From: an uncultured Lachnospiraceae bacterium
GTDB lineage: Bacteria > Bacillota > Clostridia > Lachnospirales > Lachnospiraceae
Reading direction: 5' to 3'
DNA: 50,559 nt
Assembly (NCBI GenBank): GCA_949051815.1
Contig: CARQVR010000020.1
Coordinates: forward strand, 1 to 50,559
Shown here: positions 33,615 to 41,866 of the stretch, piece after piece
Layout: each line of letters begins with the position of its first letter
Position numbering within the stretch: the stretch's first letter is position 1
Position numbers and translations under genes: made by a program
The notes under the pieces: model-generated
What the model saw: the letters and a program-made list of their open reading frames with translations, nothing else
Told to the model about the DNA's origin: nothing
Database searches by the model: none

Positions 33615-35059
33615 CTCATTTGGTCAAGTAACGTGATTTTCGTGTCGTAAAGTTTACTGGAAAGATCAATATGTACCCTGTGGGGATTTACAAGACGTCT
33701 CGTCTCATCCCACAGGGTATTCTGTTCCTCCTGACAGTACGCCCGGATATCCATGACTTTCGGGGATGTGTAACAGCACCCGCCGTCTTTGAATATCGGC
33801 ATCATCAGCTCCCGCAGCCGATAGCTCCCCGCCGGAAGCTTTGTCTTTTTCCAGGGTTCCACCGGATCAAACAGCAAAAGCGGTTCGCTCTCGTCGTATG
33901 TCTCATCTGCCAGACAGATCAGATCCGCCTTAATCTTTCCGCTTTCCCTGTCGTAAACACGGTAAATCGTCTTATTGCCGGGATTGGTCACCTTCTCCGT
34001 GTTTTCGGAGAGCTTAATCTTCGGAATAAACTTCCCGTCCTGACCCATAATCGCCGCCAGCTTGTAAACACCACCGAAAGATGGGCAGTCCTTCGACGTA
34101 ATCAGATGCGTACCCACACCCCACGAAGTTATTTTCGCCCCCTGATCTTTCAGGCTCTGAATCAGAAATTCATCCAGATCGTTTGACGCGGAGATCACCG
34201 CATCGGGAAATCCCGCTTCATCCAGCATCCTTCTCGCCTCTTTCGACAGATACGCAAGGTCGCCGCTGTCCAGACGAATGCCGTAAAAGCGCAGGGGAAC
34301 ACCCGCTTCCCGCATTTCCGTAAAGACGCGGATCGCGTTGGGCACACCGGATTTCAGCGTATCGTAAGTGTCCGCTAACAGAATGCAGGCGGACGGATAC
34401 ATGTCCGCATAGGTCCGGAAAGCCGTGTACTCATCCGGAAAACTCATAATCCAGCTATGGGCGTGGGTGCCCTTAACCGGCACGTCAAAGAGCTGTCCGC
34501 AGAGCACGTTGGAAGTGCCCACACAGCCGCCAATCACAGCCGCCCGCGCGCCGTATGTGCCCGCGTCCGGTCCCTGCGCACGGCGAAGCCCGAACTCCAT
34601 CACCCCGTCACCCTGCGCCGCATAGCAGACTCTGGCCGCCTTGGTGGCGATGAGGCTCTGATGATTAATGATATTTAAAATAGCCGTCTCCACAAGCTGC
34701 GCCTGCATGATCGGCGCAATCACTTTTACAAGCGGCTCTCTGGGAAAAACCACTGTCCCCTCCGGAATCGCGTAGACATCCCCCGTAAACCGGAATCCCG
34801 CCAGATAATCAAGAAAATCCTGCTCGAAAATGCCAAGCCCCGCCAGATAGTCAATATCCTCTTTTTCAAAGCGAAGCTCCCTGATATACTGAATGAGCTG
34901 CTCCACTCCCGCCATAATGGCAAAACCGCCGTCACAGGGATTATTTCTGTAAAAAGCGTCAAAAATAACCGTCTCGTTCCGGTCCTTATTCTTAAAATAC
35001 CCCTGCATCATCGTCAGTTCATACAAGTCCGTGAGCAGCGTCAGGTTCTGTCTGTCCAT
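33608..35059 (-). CDS. pncB: nicotinate phosphoribosyltransferase
   Basis: The 483-residue enzyme makes nicotinate mononucleotide from nicotinate and PRPP in the NAD salvage pathway. The N-terminal LLTDLYELTMMQGYF (about 7-21), the centre GFAIMAGVEQL, FDVPVKGTHAHSWIM and YGIRLDSGDLAYLSKEARR are typical of the long Gram-positive form of about 480-490 residues. The ATG at 35059 follows AGGAGG with eight bases between. Its last codons overlap the end of the convergent GH4 gene. It has its own promoter 23 bases or more upstream. Confidence 0.95.
   Translation of the reverse strand: MDRQNLTLLTDLYELTMMQGYFKNKDRNETVIFDAFYRNNPCDGGFAIMAGVEQLIQYIRELRFEKEDIDYLAGLGIFEQDFLDYLAGFRFTGDVYAIPEGTVVFPREPLVKVIAPIMQAQLVETAILNIINHQSLIATKAARVCYAAQGDGVMEFGLRRAQGPDAGTYGARAAVIGGCVGTSNVLCGQLFDVPVKGTHAHSWIMSFPDEYTAFRTYADMYPSACILLADTYDTLKSGVPNAIRVFTEMREAGVPLRFYGIRLDSGDLAYLSKEARRMLDEAGFPDAVISASNDLDEFLIQSLKDQGAKITSWGVGTHLITSKDCPSFGGVYKLAAIMGQDGKFIPKIKLSENTEKVTNPGNKTIYRVYDRESGKIKADLICLADETYDESEPLLLFDPVEPWKKTKLPAGSYRLRELMMPIFKDGGCCYTSPKVMDIRAYCQEEQNTLWDETRRLVNPHRVHIDLSSKLYDTKITLLDQMSQ
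33674..33719. repeat. long inverted repeat inside the 3' end of pncB
   Basis: TACCCTGTGGGGAT (33674-33687) and ATCCCACAGGGTA (33707-33719) pair over about 13 bp with one bulge. It lies within the pncB coding part, 60 bases past the end of the convergent GH4 gene. It may help end the GH4 transcript, but no T run follows. Confidence 0.6.
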
Positions 35060-35081
35060 AAGTTCCCCCTCCTTTCCCAAT

Positions 35082-35110
35082 ATTTTACGGTTTTACCGTC
35101 TATTTTGCAA
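35082..35110 (-). promoter_or_regulatory. pncB promoter with an overlapping inverted repeat
   Basis: Minus-strand TTGCAA (35105-35110) and TAAAAT (35082-35087) are 17 bases apart. ACGGT-TTT-ACCGT (35087-35099) is an inverted repeat in the spacer next to the -10 box and may be an operator for control by NAD or niacin status; the binding protein is not known. Confidence 0.6.
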
Positions 35111-35163
35111 TTCTTTTTTCAATGAATCCATTTGCTTTCTTCTGTGTCCATCTGCCGTCCCGT

Positions 35164-35706
35164 CTACTGCTCCATCTGCCGCCCCAGAAATCCCGCCGCC
35201 GACTGGATCAGTTTCTGCTCCACCTCTCCCATCTTGGACTTGTGATCCATCTCCACCAGTATCACCGAACCGATCACATCCCCCTCACAGATAATGGGGC
35301 TGATGGCCTCATGGTGAAAGTCGTCCCCTTCCAGACTGACCTGAATGAAATTTCTGTCTCCTCTTGTGGCCACCACGCTCTCCCTGTGGTCGATTTTTTC
35401 CTCCAGTTCCCTGCTGATGGACTTGCCTAACAGATTCTTCATGCCGCCCGACACCGCGATGAACTGATCCCTGTCCGTGATCAGCGCGATGTGACCGGAA
35501 ACCTGCGCCATACTCTCTGCATACTGTTTGGCAAACGTACCCATTTCACCGATTGGCGAATATTTCTTTAAAATGATCTCGCCTTCCCTGTCCGTGTATA
35601 TTTCCAGCGGGTCCGCCTCCCTGATCCGCAGGGTTCTGCGAATCTCCTTGGGGATTACAATGCGTCCCAGATCATCTATTCTTCTGACAATGCCCGTTGC
35701 TTTCAT
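35164..35706 (-). CDS. spoVT: stage V sporulation protein T
   Basis: The 180-residue regulator has an N-terminal AbrB-type swapped-hairpin DNA-binding domain (MKATGIVRRIDDLGRIVIPKEIR..., residues 1-50) and a C-terminal GAF-like domain (about 60-178). Length and sequence fit SpoVT, which tunes forespore genes and spore maturation. GGAGG stands nine bases before the ATG. The leader contains an 8 bp inverted repeat (CTACAAAT/ATTTGTAG at 35723-35730 and 35762-35769), which could be a self-regulation site. Its presence supports a spore-forming host. Confidence 0.96.
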   Translation of the reverse strand: MKATGIVRRIDDLGRIVIPKEIRRTLRIREADPLEIYTDREGEIILKKYSPIGEMGTFAKQYAESMAQVSGHIALITDRDQFIAVSGGMKNLLGKSISRELEEKIDHRESVVATRGDRNFIQVSLEGDDFHHEAISPIICEGDVIGSVILVEMDHKSKMGEVEQKLIQSAAGFLGRQMEQ

Positions 35707-35925
35707 ATGCTATAACCTCCATCTACAAATCGTAGTTATTTTATTTTTTTGTTTTACTATTATTTGTAGCGAAGGAAATTATATACATACAGTTGCGCTT
35801 CAATTATATTTAGAAAAGGAAACACGAGTCCGATTTTTCCAGAGAGATGAACCGTTCGATAGAAATATATCTGCGGGATTTCCAGTAACGAAAAACCAAA
35901 TATTGATGCAAAACAGGATCAATCA

Positions 35926-35934
35926 TGTTATACT
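35926..35934 (+). promoter_or_regulatory. extended -10 promoter of the carbonic anhydrase gene
   Basis: TGTTATACT matches an extended -10 box (TGnTATACT); no good -35 box is visible. It lies about 60 bases before the start codon. The rest of the 289-base gap between spoVT and this gene shows only the spoVT inverted repeat. Confidence 0.5.
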
Positions 35935-35995
35935 TTTGATTAGTAAATTAGATGCGCAGATAGCAAATTAAAAAAGAAACGGAGGCATGAAAACT

Positions 35996-36559
35996 ATGGC
36001 ACATCAAAATTTATCCGCAGCAGAGGCAATTGCAAAACTGAAAGAGGGAAACGAGCGTTATCTGACCGTTTCCAGTAATCCGGGCGATGTATCTCCCGAG
36101 ATCAGAAAGAAAACCTGCGACGAGGGACAGACGCCCTACGCAACCATTATCACCTGTTCCGATTCCCGTGTGATTCCGGAGGCTGTTTTTTCCGCAGGCA
36201 TCAGCGAGTTATTCACCATCCGCGTGGCAGGTAACGTGATGGATAACCATCAGCTCGGAAGCGTGGAATACGCTGCAGACCACCTCGGCACGAATCTCGT
36301 TGTCGTATTGGGACACACCCACTGCGGCGCTGTGGGCGCAGCTTTGAGCAGCGATCCCGACGGCTTTGTGAAATACATAACAGACGAGATCAAAAAAGCA
36401 ATCGGTGATGAGAAGGATGAGCTGAAAGCAAGCTGCCTGAACGTGGAGAGAAGCGTTTCCATCATCAAAGAGAAATTAAATCTCACGGATGAGTCTCCCC
36501 TCAAGGTGTGCGGCGCAATTTATCATATTGACAGCGGCAAAGTGGAGTTTATGGATTAA
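35996..36559 (+). CDS. beta-class carbonic anhydrase
   Basis: The 187-residue enzyme interconverts CO2 and bicarbonate in the cytoplasm. Zinc ligands Cys54, His107 and Cys110 are present, in CSDSRV and GHTHCGA, along with the Asp56/Arg58 dyad. Overall length is that of the short beta-class forms. The ATG at 35996 lies ten bases after GGAGG; an ATG at 35987 would touch the ribosome site (one base) and is less likely. The AEC transporter gene follows 42 bases later and is probably cotranscribed, ending at the strong terminator at 37567-37609. Confidence 0.95.
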   Translation: MAHQNLSAAEAIAKLKEGNERYLTVSSNPGDVSPEIRKKTCDEGQTPYATIITCSDSRVIPEAVFSAGISELFTIRVAGNVMDNHQLGSVEYAADHLGTNLVVVLGHTHCGAVGAALSSDPDGFVKYITDEIKKAIGDEKDELKASCLNVERSVSIIKEKLNLTDESPLKVCGAIYHIDSGKVEFMD

Positions 36560-36601
36560 GCATCCGGCATCCGGATTGGAAAGCGGAGGTAAGTGCAGCT
36601 T

Positions 36602-37537
36602 ATGGCACAGACATTATCGGTTCTTGAAATGGTACTCCCGGTCGTTATCATGCTCTTTATCGGCTATTTCTGCCGGGTATCCGGCATCCTTACCAAGGAC
36701 GGACTTGGCGGAATCAAGAGCGTGATCTCTAACATCACTCTGCCGGTTGTACTGTTTAAGGCCTTTTATGCTACATCCTACTCCCTCGACAGCCTCTTTA
36801 TGTTCAGCGTTGTTTTCATAAGCTGTTCGCTGGCTCTGGGATGCGGTTTCCTGTTAAACCGTTTTGTACCTGACTCCAGACTCATGCCGTATCTGCTGTC
36901 CGGTTTCGAGGTCGGTATGCTGGGCTACGCCCTGTACGGACTGCTCGCCGGATCGGATCAGATTTCCTACATGGCCACTGTAGATCTGGGACAGGTTCTG
37001 TTTGTGTTCACGGTTTACCTGACGCTTTTAAAAAATGCCACGGGACAGAAACCGTCCCTCAAAGAAATGCTGAAAGAAATGAGTAAGAACCCCGCTTTCC
37101 GGGGTGTTACCCTTGGAATCATCGTTGGCGTCACAGGACTTGGCAATCTGATCACCGCCTCCCCTGTCAGCCCGGTTTTTTCGGCAGCCATAGAGATGAT
37201 CACCCTTCCCACATCAGGTATGATTCTGATTATCGTGGGCTACGAACTTTCCCTGCGGAAAGATTTATTCGTTCCTGTGATAAAGACCCTTGTTTTTCGG
37301 ACAATCGTGATGGGTGTGCTCTTATGCGCGGCCTCACTGATCGTCTTTCTGGTCGTTCCTTTTGACAAGCAGCTTTTTATGGCATTGATTTTACTGTTTT
37401 CACTGCCCGCGCCGTTTGTCATTCCGCTGTACGCGGACGTGGAATCGGAGGGCATCTACATTTCCAACACGCTGTCCATGGGGACATTGATTACCATTCT
37501 GATCTTCGTGGGATTGTCGGTATATGCGGTGGCGTGA
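36602..37537 (+). CDS. AEC-family (auxin efflux carrier-like) transporter
   Basis: The 311-residue protein has about ten membrane helices arranged in two halves, with a helix-break NITLPVVLFKAFY near residue 45 in the first half and FSLPAPFVIPLYAD in the second, both typical of the AEC family (PF03547). Relatives export or import small organic acids such as malate or malonate. It follows the carbonic anhydrase gene by 42 bases; transport of a carboxylate fixed from bicarbonate would be a possible link, but this is inference. Start choice is not settled: GGAGG is twelve bases before the ATG at 36602 and only three before a GTG at 36593. Confidence 0.88.
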   Translation: MAQTLSVLEMVLPVVIMLFIGYFCRVSGILTKDGLGGIKSVISNITLPVVLFKAFYATSYSLDSLFMFSVVFISCSLALGCGFLLNRFVPDSRLMPYLLSGFEVGMLGYALYGLLAGSDQISYMATVDLGQVLFVFTVYLTLLKNATGQKPSLKEMLKEMSKNPAFRGVTLGIIVGVTGLGNLITASPVSPVFSAAIEMITLPTSGMILIIVGYELSLRKDLFVPVIKTLVFRTIVMGVLLCAASLIVFLVVPFDKQLFMALILLFSLPAPFVIPLYADVESEGIYISNTLSMGTLITILIFVGLSVYAVA

Positions 37538-37566
37538 CCGCTTACAAATACAGACTGACCAAATAC

Positions 37567-37609
37567 AAAGGCGGCTGTCGTCCTGAAAGGATCGGCAGCC
37601 GCCTTTTTT
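37567..37609 (+). terminator. bidirectional terminator between the AEC transporter gene and ddl
   Basis: GGCGGCTG (37570-37577) and CAGCCGCC (37596-37603) form a perfect 8 bp stem followed by TTTTTT (37604-37609). An AAA tract before the stem gives a shorter T run on the other strand, so it can also end the ddl transcript. Confidence 0.92.
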
Positions 37610-38796
37610 CACCCCTGTTTTTTCACACCCTTCGCGCCGGAGAGGTTCGCGTTCTGCAAAATATTGCTGTCGAAGGAAGTCAGCACACTCTGTTCTTCCC
37701 GCTCTCTCTTAAGCGCCAGTTTAACCATATCGTCCAGAAGCTCCGCGTAGGGCTTTCCCAGCGCCTCCCACAGATAGAAGGCGAGGGAGCCGGGAATGGG
37801 ATTGATCTCATTTACATACACCTGATCTGTATCCTTGTCAATCATAAAGTCAATCCGGGACACGCCGCTTGCGCCAAGCGTCCGAAAAGTCTTTACGGCC
37901 AACGTGCGGATTTCCTCCCGCTTCTGAGGCGTTAAATCCGCCGGCAGCTCTCTTCTCGCGGTTCTCATGCCCCCGGATCCGCCCTTGCCTCCCGCCACAT
38001 ATTTATCTTCATAACTCAGGATTTCATCGCTGGAGACCGGCTCCTCGCACTCGGACGCCTGCGCCTCCTCGTAATCTCCCAAAACCGCGCAGTTGATCTC
38101 CCGCAAGTTCATGATCGCCCGCTCTACCAGCACTTTCGGTCCGAAGGTAAACGCATACTCAAGCGCCTCCCGCAGCGCCTCCCGATCCTTCGCCACCTTG
38201 ATACCCACACTGGAGCCGAGATTGACGGGTTTCACGATAACAGGATAGGGAATTTTTTTCTCCACCTTATCGTAAGCCGCCTGCCCATCGCTCTCAAATT
38301 CCTTCCCGTACAGCGTCACGCAGTCAAGAACCGGAATTTCATTGTCCTTGAGCACCGTCTTCATCACATACTTATCCATGGTGACTGCCGACGCCATCAC
38401 ATCGCATCCCGCAAAAGGAATATTGTAATGTCTCAGAAATCCCTGCAGGGAGCCGTCCTCCACATTGGCGCCGTGCACCACGGGAAACGCCACGTCGATC
38501 TGCGCCACTTCGGAGCTTCCGAATTTTTTCTCCGGATATTGAATCAGCTTCACGCCGTTCTTCTCCCCCATCAGAAAAACACGGGTGCTTTTTTTCAACA
38601 ATTCCGAAATATTTCTGTAGTTGGCGATATCCCCTATAAGCTCTCCCGTGTAGAGTTCATTCTCCTTCGTGATATAGATGGGCACCAAATCATATTTTTC
38701 TCTATTGAAAGCATTGTACGCCTGTAAGCCGGAGATCACAGACACCTCGTGCTCCACGCTTTTACCGCCGAAAAAAACTCCTACCCGAATTTTCAT
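37609..38796 (-). CDS. ddl: D-alanine--D-alanine ligase
   Basis: The 395-residue ATP-grasp enzyme makes D-Ala-D-Ala for peptidoglycan. Family blocks are GVFFGGKSVEHEVSVISG at the N terminus, PVVHGANVEDGSLQGFL, PYPVIVKPVNLGSSVGI (ATP-binding) and the metal site VYVNEINPIPGSLAFYLWE. It is longer than common Ddl enzymes (about 300-370) because of an insert around EDKYVAGGKGGSGGMRTARR. The last step before peptidoglycan lipid linkage, MurF, uses its product, and a MurF-like gene lies 69 bases upstream, so they form a unit. The ATG at 38796 has AGGAG very close (two bases) and GGAGG 13 bases ahead, so the start is the best but not a perfect choice. Confidence 0.95.
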   Translation of the reverse strand: MKIRVGVFFGGKSVEHEVSVISGLQAYNAFNREKYDLVPIYITKENELYTGELIGDIANYRNISELLKKSTRVFLMGEKNGVKLIQYPEKKFGSSEVAQIDVAFPVVHGANVEDGSLQGFLRHYNIPFAGCDVMASAVTMDKYVMKTVLKDNEIPVLDCVTLYGKEFESDGQAAYDKVEKKIPYPVIVKPVNLGSSVGIKVAKDREALREALEYAFTFGPKVLVERAIMNLREINCAVLGDYEEAQASECEEPVSSDEILSYEDKYVAGGKGGSGGMRTARRELPADLTPQKREEIRTLAVKTFRTLGASGVSRIDFMIDKDTDQVYVNEINPIPGSLAFYLWEALGKPYAELLDDMVKLALKREREEQSVLTSFDSNILQNANLSGAKGVKKQG

Positions 38797-38865
38797 AACT
38801 CCTAAATTACCTCCTTCATTATTCCACTGCCTGCCAAAACAGCGCGCCGGCAGCACAATGCCGGC

Positions 38866-40497
38866 TCACGCATAGTTATCCGGCAGATCGTTCTCGATCA
38901 GGATAACCTTCTGCTTCTCGCCGGGAATCGCATTGACCATCCGAAACGCCTCCTGCAAATCATCCACCGGAATCATCCTGTTCGCAGGAAATCCCGCTTC
39001 CAGAAGTCCGTCCTGAATCGGCTTCGTCTGCTCCTTGCCGACGAGGACGGCATAATCACACTTGTCAGCGGCATAGACGCCCACTTCTTTATTCTCATCA
39101 TACTGCTTCCCGCCAAGCTCTACCATACCGGGCGTCAGCAGAATGCGAAGCTCCTGAAACATCGCCAGCGTATCGAGCGCCGCCTCAAAACCGTTTTTGT
39201 TGGAATTATAAGCGTCATCCAACAGTATTCTGTCACCCTGCTTCACAAGCTGCAGCCTGTGCGGCACACTTTCCAACTGTTTCACCGGATAAAGCAGCTT
39301 TTCCATCGGAATCCCAAGCGTATGCGCGACGGCAATCGCGCCCGCAATATTCTGCACATTGTGGCTGCCCACCAGTTTCGTGTGAAACTCATGTATCTTT
39401 CCGGTTTCGTCTTTCATTTTAAAAGACGATCCCCGCGGGGAAACCGCGATATCATAGGCGCGAAACGCCGCGTTCTCCGCTGCGATTCCATAGCTGACTA
39501 TGTTCTTATCGGTTCTCGCGTTTCTGATATATTCGTTGTCATAGTTTAAAAATACTTTTCCGGACTGCGGCACGGAATCCGCCAGCTCAAACTTGGTCGA
39601 AACGATATTTTCTATGGTGTGAAAACTTTGCAGGTGCTGCGGCCCGATGGAGGTAATGATACCGTAATCCGGATGCACCAGATCGCAAATCTCCCTGATG
39701 TCCCCCACCTCTCTGGCTCCCATCTCACAAATAAAGATCTCGTGAAACGGCTTCATATTTTCGCGGATCGTCCGCACCACGCCAAGCGTTGTATTATAAT
39801 TCCCCGGTGTATGCAGGACATTATACTGTGTGGAAAGCAGCGCGCTCAGATAATACTTCACACTGGTTTTCCCGTAGCTGCCGGTGACACCGATAATTTT
39901 CAGATCCGGCATCTGACGCAGAATGCGGGCGGCATCGTTGATGTAATGCTGGTCAATCCCCTTCTCTATCGGGTGGTTGACCGCATTTGCCAGTACAATC
40001 AAAAAGGGCTGTAAGACAAACAAAAGCAGTAACGCCAGCTCCGCATTCCTAAGAGACGGATGCTCCGGCAGCGGCAGTATTCCCTGCCCGCTCAGAAGCA
40101 TTCCCCCATTGGCCTCCATCCACAGACCGGGAAGCACGGCCGCCGCCACGGCGAGAAGATATAAAATCCCTGTCGTGACGAGCATCCGCCGCACGCGCGG
40201 CGTATATACCAGCGGTTTCTTCGCCTTATGGGGTTTATTGACTAATATAGTCATACCGTTCATGGCGCAGGCCGCGATCAGGCAGCCTGTATTCCCGATC
40301 GCCGCTAACGGAAGCGAAATCAGCGCATACAGACATTTGCCGAGCAGTCTGCCCACGTTTGTATGCACCCGCATCCATTCCCCGTACTCTCTCGGCTTAT
40401 AGGAGTTCTGCTGAAACATGTGCATCAGATATAAAATATACATGACCGTTCCCACCAGATAGGTGGCAAGCCATACGCCAAAAATTATCATACCCAT
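38866..40497 (-). CDS. murF: membrane-anchored MurF-like ligase
   Basis: The 543-residue protein has a Mur ligase ATP-binding core starting at GVTGSYGKTS (203-212) and continuing with HTPGNYNTTLGV, ICEMGAREVGDI, GPQHLQSFH and the C-terminal domain with DDAYNSNKNGFEAALD and TPGMVELG. This matches MurF, which adds D-Ala-D-Ala to UDP-MurNAc-tripeptide. The usual N-terminal substrate domain of about 80-100 residues is missing; in its place is a membrane region with about five hydrophobic helices (1-175). So the enzyme is probably fixed at the membrane, and its substrate may differ from that of standard MurF. It sits between an alpha/beta hydrolase gene and ddl. No strong ribosome site precedes the ATG. 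Confidence 0.85.
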   Translation of the reverse strand: MGMIIFGVWLATYLVGTVMYILYLMHMFQQNSYKPREYGEWMRVHTNVGRLLGKCLYALISLPLAAIGNTGCLIAACAMNGMTILVNKPHKAKKPLVYTPRVRRMLVTTGILYLLAVAAAVLPGLWMEANGGMLLSGQGILPLPEHPSLRNAELALLLLFVLQPFLIVLANAVNHPIEKGIDQHYINDAARILRQMPDLKIIGVTGSYGKTSVKYYLSALLSTQYNVLHTPGNYNTTLGVVRTIRENMKPFHEIFICEMGAREVGDIREICDLVHPDYGIITSIGPQHLQSFHTIENIVSTKFELADSVPQSGKVFLNYDNEYIRNARTDKNIVSYGIAAENAAFRAYDIAVSPRGSSFKMKDETGKIHEFHTKLVGSHNVQNIAGAIAVAHTLGIPMEKLLYPVKQLESVPHRLQLVKQGDRILLDDAYNSNKNGFEAALDTLAMFQELRILLTPGMVELGGKQYDENKEVGVYAADKCDYAVLVGKEQTKPIQDGLLEAGFPANRMIPVDDLQEAFRMVNAIPGEKQKVILIENDLPDNYA

Positions 40498-40620
40498 TTC
40501 TGCCTGTGATCCCTCTCCGTACTAAAACGCAATCCTTCTTTTAAGCGGCTCTCCATGTGTTTGTAAGTGCATACTTCCCTATGATAATCCATTCGCATCA
40601 CAGTCAGCACAAACACCCTC

Positions 40621-41385
40621 TCAGCCGAAAAATGCCTGCAGCGCTCCGTTCACCTTCGCGGGCTGCTCCGCATAGGAGAAATGCCCCGCTCCCTCGCACA
40701 CTACCAAACCGGCGTCCGCGATCAGCTCCTCCATCCGTCTCGCGTCTCCTATCGGCGTAGCCGTGTCCAGGTCGCCCCATATCAGAAGCGTCGGACATTT
40801 GACCAGATGAATCAGCGGCTCCAGATCCTCATTGACCACCTTTACCAGAGTGGCCCGCATGAGAGGCGTCGCATTGTTATAGTCGGAAGAACCGCGTTTG
40901 CGCCGCATCTCCTCCACCGCGTCCGGATAGAGAAAATGCATCACCTTCGTGCTCATAAAAGCCCTGCCAGTCTTGTAACATCGGAGGCTCACCTTCTGCC
41001 ATAAACTCTTCTTCGGCAAAATACCGGCGCTGTCGATCAGTACTGCGCGCGCCACGGTAAAGGGCAGATTTTCCCTTGCATTCATCTTAAAAAACACCCT
41101 GCCCCCAAAGGAATGCACCACCACACTCAGCCTCTCTATCGGAAAGGAGGCGATGAATTTCAGGACAAAATCCACGTAGTCGTCCACACACCAGGGCTTA
41201 GGCGGTTCCGGCGTCTTTCCGAATCCCGGCATATCGAGAGCAATCACCCGTTTTCCCTGATTCAGCGTATCAATCACGCTGCGGTAAAGAGTGATATTCG
41301 CGCCCCAGCCATGCAGCAAAAGTACAATTTCGCCTTCGCCCTCATCTATATAATTCACTGGAATATCATCTATTTTTCTGACCAT
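40621..41385 (-). CDS. alpha/beta-fold hydrolase
   Basis: The 254-residue protein has the alpha/beta hydrolase pattern: oxyanion segment LLLHGWGANI (22-31), nucleophile Ser92 in VVHSFGGRV, acid Asp207 in WGDLDTATP and His235 in GAGHFSYAE. GGGAG lies five bases before the ATG. It is the first gene of a likely unit with the MurF-like ligase gene 123 bases downstream and ddl, and a good promoter lies at 41556-41584. The substrate cannot be told from sequence; esterase or peptidase action on a wall or lipid precursor would fit the neighbours but is not shown. Confidence 0.9.
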   Translation of the reverse strand: MVRKIDDIPVNYIDEGEGEIVLLLHGWGANITLYRSVIDTLNQGKRVIALDMPGFGKTPEPPKPWCVDDYVDFVLKFIASFPIERLSVVVHSFGGRVFFKMNARENLPFTVARAVLIDSAGILPKKSLWQKVSLRCYKTGRAFMSTKVMHFLYPDAVEEMRRKRGSSDYNNATPLMRATLVKVVNEDLEPLIHLVKCPTLLIWGDLDTATPIGDARRMEELIADAGLVVCEGAGHFSYAEQPAKVNGALQAFFG

Positions 41386-41555
41386 AAATTCTCCCGTGCA
41401 AGCACGATATCATCATTGTGAACCGCCCATATCCGGACAAACTGCCGCAAAGCGCGCCAGAAATGCCGATTCAGACAATGTACTAAATGTACTATTTATA
41501 CGTATGATCGGGTTTTTATAAATATGTTTTCGGGTCGTGCCATGCGTACTCTTGT

Positions 41556-41584
41556 ATTGTACTGTATTCGCCCCATTCTATCAA
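41556..41584 (-). promoter_or_regulatory. sigma-A promoter of the hydrolase-murF-ddl unit
   Basis: Minus-strand TTGATA (41579-41584) and TACAAT (41556-41561) are separated by 17 bases and each matches five of six consensus bases. Start near 41549, leaving a leader of about 160 bases before the hydrolase start. No gene is visible in that leader. Confidence 0.75.
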
Positions 41585-41638
41585 CCGAAAAATAGGCGGA
41601 ATCGTGGCCGTTTATCTCATCCTCATAAACTATGCCCA

Positions 41639-41740
41639 CTATTCCGCCATATAATCCACATAATCTGTTTCGCTGGCAAACAACATGTATGCCCCGTCCA
41701 CAAATCCCATGTAACCGCTCTCTACTGCATATCCCTTCAT
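41639..41740 (-). CDS. 33-residue aromatic, acidic microprotein
   Basis: ATG at 41740 to TAG at 41639 encodes 33 residues, starting MKGYAVESGYMGFVDGAYML and ending with a Tyr/Asp-rich tail (DYVDYMAE). AAAGGAG stands nine bases before the ATG. The peptide is rich in Tyr, Phe, Met, Asp and Glu and has no membrane span. It is better supported than the other frame at the same place (87 residues, 41496-41759), which is rich in Arg and Cys and lacks such a ribosome site. About 40 bases upstream lies a LexA-box-like palindrome, so it may be made during DNA damage. I do not know its function; short SOS peptides in Gram-positive bacteria often block cell division, but those usually have a membrane helix, which this lacks. 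Confidence 0.65.
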   Translation of the reverse strand: MKGYAVESGYMGFVDGAYMLFASETDYVDYMAE

Positions 41741-41780
41741 AAATGTTTTCTCCTTTCATTCCCGGTTCACCGATTGTTTG

Positions 41781-41794
41781 CGAACCTGTGTTCT
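41781..41794. promoter_or_regulatory. LexA-box-like palindrome upstream of the microprotein gene
   Basis: CGAACCTGTGTTCT contains GAAC-N4-GTTC (41782-41785 and 41790-41793), the core of the Gram-positive LexA (DinR) box. It lies 41 bases before the microprotein ATG and next to a possible -10 (TAGAAC, minus strand). A second GGTTC (41764-41768) nearby can also pair with the GAACC half. The match is to the core only. Confidence 0.5.
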
Positions 41795-41866
41795 AAAAAG
41801 AGAATACCATTAATGAAGTCCTATATTTGGGACTCAGAATAAATTTTTACACCGACGCCGGCATTT

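Noticed and set aside
40488..40598. 36-residue frame between the hydrolase gene and murF, with its TGA overlapping the murF start region
   Set aside because: No ribosome site, basic and compositionally unlike a stable protein; the coupling-like overlap may be chance.
41496..41759. 87-residue minus-strand frame over the microprotein
   Set aside because: Different frame, high Arg/Cys content, no proper ribosome site, and it runs through the hydrolase promoter; the 33-residue frame has better signals.
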